Assembly (NCBI GenBank): GCA_035308365.1
Contig: DATGGU010000123.1
Coordinates: forward strand, 1-5,044
DNA from: PALSA-505 sp035308365
GTDB taxonomy: Bacteria > Actinomycetota > Actinomycetes > Streptosporangiales > Streptosporangiaceae
Length of the DNA stretch: 5,044 nt
Direction: 5' to 3'
Below are positions 1 to 5,044 of this stretch, one piece after another (the stretch's first letter is position 1; every line of letters starts with the position of its first letter). A program made the position numbers and the translations under genes. Under the pieces are notes generated by a model. It was not told where the DNA came from, ran no database searches, and was given only the letters and a program-made list of their open reading frames with translations.

Positions 1-471
1 CAGGGCTGGAGCGGGAACTGGTCGCAGTCCGGCGAAACCATCACCGTGACCAACATGTCCTGGAACGGCAACCTCTCCCCAGGGGCCAGCACCCAGATCG
101 GCGCCAACTTCTCCTACACCGGCACCAACACCGCCCCGGCCGCGGTGACGTGCACCCCGGCGGGTTCCGGCCCGCCCCCCGGATCGATTGTGGCGACCCC
201 CACCAGCCTGCAGGTCACCCAGGGCAGCACCGGCACCTTCACCCTGAACCTGTCCGCTGCGCCCACCGCCAACGTGACCGTGTCCATCGCGGCCAGCGGC
301 AACACCGGCCTGACCGCCTCGCCGGCGTCGCTGACCTTCACCCCGTCGAACTACTCCACCCCGCAGACCGTCACCGTCACCGCCAACAGCTCCGGCACCG
401 GAACCACCACCTTCACCGCCAGCGCCAGCGGCGAAACCTCAGCCACCGTCACCGCCACCGAATCCCCATCG
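1..471 (+). repeat. Inverted repeat, left arm: CBM2 and Ig-like module coding DNA of the GH5 gene
   Basis: This stretch, coding residues 1-157 of the visible GH5 protein, matches the reverse complement of 3735-4208 in the GH6 gene with one codon gap (one fewer proline in the linker). Exact DNA blocks include 98-137 (40 bp), 196-245 (50 bp) and 391-447 (57 bp). The protein level shows about 18 substitutions in about 158 aligned residues. The repeat probably continues upstream of the window into the rest of the CBM2. It stops sharply where the catalytic domains begin. Confidence 0.92.
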
Positions 472-1509
472 AGCGGCGGCCCCGCGCCTCAGCTCCATGT
501 GTCGGGGAACGAGCTGGTGGATCAAAATGGGAACCCGGTGACGCTGCACGGGGTTGACCGCTCCGGCACCGAGTACGCCTGCGTGCAGGGCAACGGCATC
601 TTCGACGGCCCGAACGACCAGGCCTCGATCACCGCGATGAAGAGCTGGGGCCCGGTCAACGCGGTCCGGGTACCGCTGAACGAGGCCTGCTGGAACGCCG
701 AGTCCTACGTAAACTCCGCCTACGCCGGAACCAACTACATCAACGCCATCAAGGCCTACGTCAGCCTGCTGAACGCCAACGGCATCGTGGCCATCCTGGA
801 CCTGCACTGGACCGACGGCCAGTACACCGGCCCGTCGGCCGGCTGCTCGTCCGCACAGGCCACCTGCCAGAAGCCGATGCCCGACGCGGCGCAGTCCGTC
901 CCGTTCTGGACCTCGGTGGCCAACACCTTCAAGGGCAACGACGCCGTGATCTTCGACCTGTTCAACGAGCCCTACCCGGAGCGGGCCGACAACTCCAACG
1001 AGACCGAGGGCTGGCAGTGCTGGCTCAACGGCGGCAGCTCCTGCGTCGGCATCGGATACCCGGTCGCCGGAATGCAATCCCTGGTGAACGCGGTTCGTTC
1101 CACCGGCGCCAACAACGTGATCATGCTCGGCGGCCTGGAATACTCCAACGACCTGACCCAGTGGCTGCAGTACGAGCCGGCCGACCCGGATCACAACCTG
1201 ACCGCCTCCTGGCACTCCTACAACTTCAACGCGTGCAGCAACCAGTCCTGCTGGACCTCCCAGGTGGCGCCGGTGGCCGCCAAGGTGCCGCTGATCGCCG
1301 GCGAGATCGGCGAAAACGACTGCTCAGGCAGCTACATCAACCCGCTGACCACCTGGCTGGAATCGGAGAAGGCCAGCTTCCTGGCCTGGGCCTGGAACGC
1401 TGACTTCCCGTGCAGCAGCGGCCCCGGGCTGATCACCGACTACACCGGCACCCCAACCGCCTACGGCGCCGCCTACAAGTCCATCCTGCAAGCCCTCCCG
1501 GCAGGCTGA
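1..1509 (+). CDS. Secreted GH5 cellulase (endoglucanase-type), CBM2 - Ig-like - GH5; 5' end outside window
   Basis: The frame is open from base 1, so the gene starts upstream; 502 codons are visible. Residues 1-51 are the C-terminal half of a CBM2 cellulose-binding module (W3, W7 and W21, closing cysteine C51). A short Gly/Pro linker follows, then an Ig-like beta-sandwich module (about 63-155). From about 164 comes a GH5 (beta/alpha)8 catalytic domain: LHVSGNELVDQNGNPVTLHG at its start, R223 in VNAVRVPLNE, H269 in ILDLHW, acid/base E323 in FDLFNEPYP, H405 and Y407 in WHSYNFN, nucleophile E435 in IAGEIGEND, and W463/W465 in LAWAWN. All catalytic residues expected of the family are present, so the enzyme should be active. 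Role inferred: hydrolysis of internal beta-1,4 links in cellulose or a related glucan outside the cell. Mannanase activity cannot be excluded, because GH5 is polyspecific. The signal peptide lies outside the window. The gene converges on the GH6 gene and ends 18 bases before a strong hairpin. Confidence 0.93.
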   Translation, partial: QGWSGNWSQSGETITVTNMSWNGNLSPGASTQIGANFSYTGTNTAPAAVTCTPAGSGPPPGSIVATPTSLQVTQGSTGTFTLNLSAAPTANVTVSIAASGNTGLTASPASLTFTPSNYSTPQTVTVTANSSGTGTTTFTASASGETSATVTATESPSSGGPAPQLHVSGNELVDQNGNPVTLHGVDRSGTEYACVQGNGIFDGPNDQASITAMKSWGPVNAVRVPLNEACWNAESYVNSAYAGTNYINAIKAYVSLLNANGIVAILDLHWTDGQYTGPSAGCSSAQATCQKPMPDAAQSVPFWTSVANTFKGNDAVIFDLFNEPYPERADNSNETEGWQCWLNGGSSCVGIGYPVAGMQSLVNAVRSTGANNVIMLGGLEYSNDLTQWLQYEPADPDHNLTASWHSYNFNACSNQSCWTSQVAPVAAKVPLIAGEIGENDCSGSYINPLTTWLESEKASFLAWAWNADFPCSSGPGLITDYTGTPTAYGAAYKSILQALPAG

Positions 1510-1527
1510 CCCGCACCAGCCGCCCAC

Positions 1528-1566
1528 ACTCTGGCTGCCGGGACGGCCGGCCCCGGCAGCCAGAGT
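1528..1566 (+). terminator. Hairpin terminator after the GH5 gene
   Basis: Arms 1528-1542 and 1552-1566 are perfectly complementary over 15 bp (arm ACTCTGGCTGCCGGG) around a 9-base loop. The hairpin begins 18 bases after the GH5 stop codon. No T-run follows, as is common for actinobacterial terminators. It also lies 11 bases beyond the stop of the vapC remnant on the other strand, so it could act in both directions. Confidence 0.85.
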
Positions 1567-1577
1567 CAACCGGGCGG

Positions 1578-2002
1578 CTACAGCACCGTCAGGTGGATTG
1601 CCCGTGCTACTTGGACTGCATTGAGTGGGATTGATTGGCCGAATGTTACGAACCGACCGTCATGGGATACGGCAAGCGCGAGAAGGCAGGCATCGCTGAC
1701 CTTTTTGGGCCGTGCAGCCGATCGGGACGGACCACATTATCGTTGAGCAGGCTGACTGAACATGGCCAGAACTCGTGATGCTCCGTACTGGCCGCATGCG
1801 CGAGTCGTTTGATTGCCTGGGCTGGATGGACAGGGCTCGGATAATGCGGCTGGCTGATGATTGTGACGAAGCCGTTCTGCGTGATAGCACATGACGCCCA
1901 CCCGTAGTGGATCTCGTGACTCATCCAGTCGCGGGCCTTTTCATGGTCGACATGATCGCTGTCCAGCAGTGCCAGATCGTTGACTTCGATCGCCTGCGCG
2001 AT
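1578..2002 (-). pseudogene. vapC: Decayed VapC-family PIN-domain toxin gene (start lost, frameshifted), no antitoxin
   Basis: On the minus strand the frame open from 2002 to about 1706 reads as the body of an actinobacterial VapC toxin: ALLDSDHVDHEKARDW, GWASCAITQNGFVTIISQPH, YPSPVHPAQAI, HHEFWPCSVSLL and PDRLHGP. After the T5 run at 1702-1706 the similarity moves to another frame: VSDACLLALAVSHDGRFVTF and then QSIPLNAVQ, ending at a TAG at 1578-1580. Restoring one base in that run gives GPKKVSDA, in line with the family, and a total length of about 141 codons, normal for VapC. VapC proteins are Mg-dependent ribonucleases that cleave RNA and are held in check by VapB. Decay is clear: a TGA (2003-2005) precedes the frame with no start codon, the first acidic residue seems to be Glu (EVND), the loop after it is one codon short, and the usual TFD aspartate is Gly (TFGQ). 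No vapB fits before the GH6 terminator. GC is about 57% over 1621-1800, below the neighbouring cellulase genes. An internal ATG at 1924 would give only a truncated product. Family recognised from memory of conserved motifs. Confidence 0.85.
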
Positions 2003-2033
2003 TCAGCTGATCCACTACCCAGCACCGATGGAA

Positions 2034-2065
2034 CTGCCCCCGCACGGTGCGCCGCGCGGGGGCAG
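2034..2065 (-). terminator. Hairpin terminator after the GH6 gene
   Basis: Arms 2034-2043 (CTGCCCCCGC) and 2056-2065 (GCGGGGGCAG) pair over 10 bp. Past one mismatch, 2045-2047 pair with 2052-2054, closing a 4-base loop. The hairpin starts 16 bases downstream of the GH6 stop codon on the minus strand. No long T-run follows. It separates GH6 transcription from the vapC remnant, which lies further along in the same direction. Confidence 0.75.
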
Positions 2066-2081
2066 GTTGGAGTGGGGCTGA

Positions 2082-4475
2082 TTACGGGATGGCCGGGTCG
2101 GCGTTCTGGACCAGTTGCTGGAACGCGACGGGGAACCAGGTACCTGCTGGCGGCGAGTTGGGGATGGCGTCGGTTACGTAGGTGTTGCCGTTGCCATCGG
2201 TGTAGCTGCCGTTCGGGTCGCAGTGCGGGTCGCCCTTGCCGGAGAAGGCCGGGTAGGTGCCGTCGGACTCACCTGGCGGCTTGACCCAGATGTAGGCGTA
2301 CAGGTTCGGGAACGACGAGTCCGGGCTGGCCTGGGGCACGGCGCCGATGCCCGCGTTCTCGATGTTGCACCACTCGCCACGGAACGGGCGCTGGTCGACC
2401 TTGGATGCGTTGACGAACTGCGTGGTCGTGGTGCATGTGCTGGCCGGGCAGGCGCCGGTGGGCCGGTTCGGTCCGCCCCAGCCGTCGCGCGAGGTGTCGA
2501 TGAGCATTCCGATGCTGGCTGGGAAGCCCGCGCTGACCAGGCTGTTGTACATAGCCTGGTCGTAGGTGAACTCGTCGATGTACGGGTCGTAGGAGTAGTA
2601 GGTGACCGAGTCGACCGGGTTGCCGTCGACCTGCTCCGTCGCGGTCATGTACGGCTCGTGCACCGGGATGTAGTTCGCCGTGTCGGAGATGAACCCGTCG
2701 ATGCTCTTCACGCCGGCGGTGGTGGCTGCCGCCACCTGGTGGAACAGGTTTACCGCTGGCTGGAAGTTGCTCGACCAGCCGAGCCAGGCCGAGTGCGCGA
2801 TGTCGAGGTAGTTGTAGACGTTGGGGATCGCGTGCAGCTTGTTCAGCGCGTACTCGATGCCGCTGGTGTACACGCCGCTGGAGTTCGCCTGGGAGCAGTT
2901 GGCCACGGACTCGTTGGTGACCAGGTTCGGCAGTGAGTCCGGCTCGATGGTCGCGACGATCCGCAGGTTCGTGTTGGCATAGTCGCTGAGGATCTGTGCG
3001 ATCGGGTCAATGTAGGAGTGCTCGTAATACGACAGGCCGTTGTTGCTGATGGACAGCTCGCCGTTGGAGGCGAGCGCCGCGCAGTCGCGGTCCGGCAGGT
3101 CGTAGATGACGATCGGGACGATCATCGGCGAGCCGCTGGAGTCGGCGGCCACCGCGTTCTGCAGCTGGGCCTGCAGGCTCATCCGCTGGGTGTTGTTGAT
3201 CCCGCTGACATTGTCCGTGCCACCGTAGATCGCGCCGATGTGGTCGAGCCACATGGACGTGGACTGCTTGCCCACGTACTGCATCTGCGCGGCCAGCGTG
3301 CCGCTGGCCAAGCCTGCCGAGTAGTTCGCCTCCGCGGTGTAATCCGGGTTGACGTACCAGCTCGCGCCGGTGAACGGGTTGACCACGTGGCCCGGCGTCG
3401 TGCCCGAGCCTGCCGCCGTCTCGGTTCCGGTGACGGTCACCGGGCTGCAGCCGGGCGCGCTGATCGTGAACGTGGCCGCCCCGGTGCTCGAATTGTCGGC
3501 GGCGACATAGACCGGTTGCGGCAGGTTCCAGTTGCTCGACGACAGCGTGGTCGATGAACCGCTGGACACCGACAGGCCGGTGTTTCCCGAGGTGCGCGCG
3601 ACGCTTACCGTGATGCTGGACGAGGGTGCCTCGTTCAGCGAGACGCCGAAGACCTCGGTCTGGCCCTGGCCCACGGAGAACTTCGGCGGATTCGCCTGGA
3701 GCGTGAGGCCCGAGCTGCAGCTGCCACCGCCGTTTGACGGGCTTTCGGTGGCGGTGATGGTGGCTGAGGTTTCGCCGCTGGCGCTGGCGGTGAAGGTGGT
3801 GGTTCCGGTGCCGGAACTGTTGGCGGTGACGGTGACAGTCTGCGGGGTGGAGAAGTTGGACGGGGTGAAGGTCAGGGTGGTGGGGGCGGCGGTCAGTCCG
3901 CTGTTGCCGCTGGCGGCGATGGACACGGTGACGTTCGCCGACGGTGCGGTGGACAGGGCGAGGGTGAAGGTGCCGGTGCTGCCCTGGGTGACCTGCAGGC
4001 TGGTGGGGGTGGCCACGATCGAGCCCGGTGGTGGCGGGCCGGATCCGGACGGAGTGCAGGTGACCGAGGCGGGGGCGGTGTTGGTGCCGGTGTAGGAGAA
4101 GTTGGCGCCGAGTTGCGTGTTGGCGCCGGGGGCCAGGTTCCCATTCCAGGAGGCATTGGTCACCGTGACGGTCTTCCCGGACTGCGACCAGTTTCCTGAC
4201 CAGCCTTGGCTGAGGGTCTGGTTGCCGGTGTAGCTGTAGGTGAGGGTCCAGCCGGTGATGGCGGTGGTGCCGGTGTTGGTGACGGTGATCGCCGCGGTGA
4301 ACCCGCTGCCCCAGTCGGTGCTCACCGAGTAGGCGGCGCTGCAGCTGGCGGTCGCGGCAGCGGCGGGTGCGGCCTGGATGGCCTGGCCCGCGGCCAGGCC
4401 GCCCATGCTCACCGCGAGGGCTGATGCCACCACGACGGCGCGCAATCGCCGCCGGTGGGGCGCTCGAAGTTTCAT
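2082..4475 (-). CDS. Secreted GH6 cellobiohydrolase (exo-cellulase, Cel6B-like), CBM2 - two Ig-like modules - GH6
   Basis: A complete 797-residue protein. Residues 1 to about 42 form a signal peptide: n-region rich in Arg (HRRRLR, possibly Tat but without a full Tat motif), a hydrophobic core, and an Ala-rich cleavage zone. Residues 43-141 are a CBM2 closed by C45 and C140, with W55, W76, W92, W96 and W110. Ig-like module 1 spans 153-245 and a divergent module 2 spans 253-353. The GH6 domain fills about 362-797. Its first signature is VIYDLPDRDCAALASNGE, with the modulating Asp at D464. The catalytic acid is D513 in IEPDSLPNLVTN. YLDIAHSAWLGW and VKPPGESDG (D738) follow. The DTSRDGWGGPNRPTG stretch and the long loop before RGEWCN resemble Thermobifida Cel6B-type exo-cellulases with tunnel-forming loops. 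Inferred role: processive release of cellobiose from non-reducing cellulose ends, outside the cell. The start is set by an excellent ribosome site 7 bases upstream. The gene converges with GH5 and diverges from the GH3 gene, and nothing looks broken. Endo-activity cannot be ruled out by sequence alone. Confidence 0.96.
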   Translation of the reverse strand: MKLRAPHRRRLRAVVVASALAVSMGGLAAGQAIQAAPAAAATASCSAAYSVSTDWGSGFTAAITVTNTGTTAITGWTLTYSYTGNQTLSQGWSGNWSQSGKTVTVTNASWNGNLAPGANTQLGANFSYTGTNTAPASVTCTPSGSGPPPPGSIVATPTSLQVTQGSTGTFTLALSTAPSANVTVSIAASGNSGLTAAPTTLTFTPSNFSTPQTVTVTANSSGTGTTTFTASASGETSATITATESPSNGGGSCSSGLTLQANPPKFSVGQGQTEVFGVSLNEAPSSSITVSVARTSGNTGLSVSSGSSTTLSSSNWNLPQPVYVAADNSSTGAATFTISAPGCSPVTVTGTETAAGSGTTPGHVVNPFTGASWYVNPDYTAEANYSAGLASGTLAAQMQYVGKQSTSMWLDHIGAIYGGTDNVSGINNTQRMSLQAQLQNAVAADSSGSPMIVPIVIYDLPDRDCAALASNGELSISNNGLSYYEHSYIDPIAQILSDYANTNLRIVATIEPDSLPNLVTNESVANCSQANSSGVYTSGIEYALNKLHAIPNVYNYLDIAHSAWLGWSSNFQPAVNLFHQVAAATTAGVKSIDGFISDTANYIPVHEPYMTATEQVDGNPVDSVTYYSYDPYIDEFTYDQAMYNSLVSAGFPASIGMLIDTSRDGWGGPNRPTGACPASTCTTTTQFVNASKVDQRPFRGEWCNIENAGIGAVPQASPDSSFPNLYAYIWVKPPGESDGTYPAFSGKGDPHCDPNGSYTDGNGNTYVTDAIPNSPPAGTWFPVAFQQLVQNADPAIP
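3735..4208 (-). repeat. Inverted repeat, right arm: CBM2 and Ig-like module 1 coding DNA of the GH6 gene
   Basis: This codes GH6 residues 90-247 and pairs with bases 1-471 in inverse orientation. Exact counterparts of the left-arm blocks are 4072-4111, 3961-4010 and 3759-3815. Module 1 here is far closer to the GH5 module than to module 2 of its own protein, so it spread between genes as a CBM2-plus-module unit. Confidence 0.92.
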
Positions 4476-4482
4476 GCGGGAT

Positions 4483-4490
4483 CCTCCTCC
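4483..4490 (-). promoter_or_regulatory. Ribosome binding site of the GH6 gene
   Basis: The minus strand reads GGAGGAGG here, 7 bases before the ATG at 4475, a near-ideal Shine-Dalgarno match. It fixes this ATG as the start, and the following residues form a proper signal peptide. Confidence 0.9.
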
Positions 4491-4736
4491 AGGGAGCCTC
4501 GGCGTTCGTGTGCGCCTTTGATGCTCCGCTTACGCCTGCGCGAGAGCCACCCTTCGCAGCGGCAATGCGCCCGCGCCTGCGGAAAGTCCGCTCCGCCGGC
4601 ACCGCGGTGGAGAAAGTTTCATGGCGACGGGCCGGTGACCCGTGGCTGACCTGCGGTTGCCGGGTGCAGGCTGGGCGGCCATCGCGGGCGGCCGTACTCT
4701 CCTGGAATCCGGACCAGGTGAGCTGGCCTTCCCGGC
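4491..4736. promoter_or_regulatory. Divergent upstream region between the GH6 gene and the small ORF/GH3 genes
   Basis: About 250 bases without a convincing gene must carry the GH6 promoter and probably that of the GH3 side. No clear -35/-10 pair could be read on either strand. An imperfect 22-bp palindrome lies at 4591-4612 (8 pairs including one G-T, 6-base centre), containing the perfect 10-mer CACCGCGGTG at 4600-4609. It abuts a short GAAAGTTTC (4612-4620). These are possible regulator sites only. No copy of the CebR/CelR cellulose-regulator box TGGGAGCGCTCCCA is present; only a half-site-like GGGAGC occurs at 4492-4497. A GTG at 4642 opens the frame of the small ORF further upstream, but it has no ribosome site. 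Confidence 0.4.
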
Positions 4737-4743
4737 GGAGAGG
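4737..4743 (+). promoter_or_regulatory. Ribosome binding site of the small ORF
   Basis: GGAGAGG lies 6 bases before the ATG at 4750. It favours this start over the GTG at 4642, which has no such site. Confidence 0.55.
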
Positions 4744-4749
4744 ACGTCC

Positions 4750-4860
4750 ATGAGCCCGTGCAAGGTGACCGCGGCCGCCCTCTTCGCCGTGTTCGTAACC
4801 TCACCGGCCTCGCTCGGCGCCGAACGCGCGCTGATGACGGAACTGCTGGAGAAGCTTTGA
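4750..4860 (+). CDS. Small 36-residue protein with signal-peptide-like start, overlapping the GH3 gene
   Basis: I do not recognise this product. It starts MSPCKVTAAALFAVFV, a lysine followed by a hydrophobic stretch, then SPASLGAER and a probably helical end ALMTELLEKL. By my count about 86% of its codons end in G or C, against about half in the frame that later becomes GH3, so this frame behaves as coding DNA. Its TGA (4858-4860) overlaps a TTG at 4857 in the GH3 frame. Three readings are possible: a small translationally coupled protein or leader peptide; the true N-terminus of the GH3 protein cut off by a one-base loss; or a remnant of another gene. Starting at GTG 4642 would give 72 residues but lacks a ribosome site. 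Confidence 0.45.
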   Translation: MSPCKVTAAALFAVFVTSPASLGAERALMTELLEKL

Positions 4861-5044
4861 TCCCCGCGCTGGGCACCGCGGCCGGTCCGCCGTCTGTCGT
4901 GGCCGGGTCGGTGATGTTGGGTGGTTTGGTGGCTGGGTTGCCGGTGGCTGAGCGGGTGCGGTTGGTGTCGGGGGCGGATAGCTGGCGGACGTGTGGGTGT
5001 CCGGTGGTGGGGTTGCGGGCGATGGTGATGTCGGATGGGCCGGC
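4857..5044 (+). CDS. GH3 beta-glucosidase-type enzyme, N-terminal start only; continues past window
   Basis: The frame reads LPVAERVRLVSGADSWRT and then VVGLRAMVMSDGPA, the characteristic N-terminal signature of GH3 beta-glucosidases. The Asp of SDGPA (5034-5036) is the conserved substrate-binding residue of the first domain. The nucleophile lies far downstream, outside the window. Members hydrolyse beta-linked glucose from cellobiose and cello-oligosaccharides; related specificities such as beta-xylosidase are possible. The start is uncertain. TTG 4857 has GGAG 5 bases upstream and overlaps the preceding stop codon; GTG 4899, GTG 4911 and ATG 4914 are in frame but have weak ribosome sites. 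From about 4911 all five leucines are TTG and no glycine is GGC, unlike the CTG/GGC-rich cellulase genes. No signal peptide is seen from any of these starts, which suggests an intracellular enzyme unless the preceding small frame belongs to it. Confidence 0.85.
   Translation, partial: MIPALGTAAGPPSVVAGSVMLGGLVAGLPVAERVRLVSGADSWRTCGCPVVGLRAMVMSDGP

Noticed and set aside
439..1215. 258-codon open frame antisense to the GH5 gene
   Set aside because: Val/Gly/Arg-rich low-complexity translation and no recognisable motif; it mirrors the high GC3 of the GH5 gene.
1510..2081. Possible insertion sequence or CRISPR array in the GH5-GH6 intergenic region
   Set aside because: The inverted repeats there are two unrelated terminator hairpins; no transposase, target duplication or spaced direct repeats are seen, and the space is accounted for by the vapC remnant.
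1907..2284. 125-codon plus-strand frame crossing the intergenic space and the GH6 3' end
   Set aside because: It runs through the GH6 terminator hairpin and antisense to the GH6 C-terminus; its translation shows no family.
2115..2936. 273-codon plus-strand frame antisense to the GH6 catalytic domain
   Set aside because: Val/Arg/Gly-biased shadow frame without motifs, opposite an intact GH6 gene.
3532..4095. 187-codon plus-strand frame over the GH6 modules, resembling a minus-strand frame at 114-341 over the GH5 module
   Set aside because: The two look like a conserved protein pair only because they are antisense readings of the same duplicated module DNA.
4492..4497. Possible CebR/CelR operator near the GH6 start
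   Set aside because: Only a half-site-like GGGAGC is present; the inverted second half is absent at the right spacing.
3007..4602. Long open frame (531 codons) on the minus strand overlapping the GH6 gene
   Set aside because: It is rich in Arg, His, Gln and Pro, as expected of a shifted frame of GC-rich coding DNA, with no domain. The GH6 frame has a full set of family motifs.
4530..4763. 77-codon minus-strand frame upstream of GH6, containing an ATGAAACTT like the GH6 start
   Set aside because: There is no ribosome site, and the 10-base match AAGTTTCATG (4467-4476 and 4614-4623) is too short to show a duplicated gene start.

Overview
The window is GC-rich DNA with strongly G/C-ending codons, long multidomain secreted enzymes and good GGAGG-type ribosome sites. 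This points to a filamentous, soil-type actinobacterium (order not resolvable from 5 kb). It is a cellulose-degradation locus. Three glycoside hydrolase genes of complementary type lie together: an endo-acting-type GH5 cellulase, a GH6 cellobiohydrolase, and the first codons of a GH3 beta-glucosidase-type enzyme.

Layout. Bases 1-1509 (+) hold the 3' part of a secreted GH5 enzyme. The window opens inside its CBM2 cellulose-binding module, followed by an Ig-like module and the catalytic domain. A perfect 15-bp-stem hairpin at 1528-1566 ends it. Bases 1578-2002 (-) hold the remains of a VapC-type PIN-domain toxin gene with no start codon, a frameshift and lost acidic residues; no antitoxin gene is present. 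A second hairpin (2034-2065) ends the convergent GH6 gene at 2082-4475 (-). That gene has a signal peptide, CBM2, two Ig-like modules and an intact GH6 catalytic domain of the bacterial exo-cellulase (Cel6B-like) type. A roughly 270-base divergent region (4476-4749) carries both upstream regions. It is followed by a 36-codon reading frame (4750-4860, +) that runs directly into the GH3 gene (about 4857 to beyond 5044, +), overlapping it in a TTGA junction or joined to it by a frameshift.

How it fits together. GH5 and GH6 carry nearly identical cellulose-binding and Ig-like modules and would attack cellulose outside the cell, GH5 within chains and GH6 from chain ends, releasing mainly cellobiose. 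A GH3 beta-glucosidase would then split cello-oligosaccharides to glucose. The shared modules form a pair of inverted repeats of about 470 bp, 89% identical in protein and with exact DNA blocks of 40, 50 and 57 bp, about 3.3 kb apart.

No clearly new system is visible. The points most worth a second look are the decayed orphan vapC between the two cellulases, the long inverted repeat with signs of recent duplication or gene conversion, and the reading-frame switch at the start of the GH3 gene.
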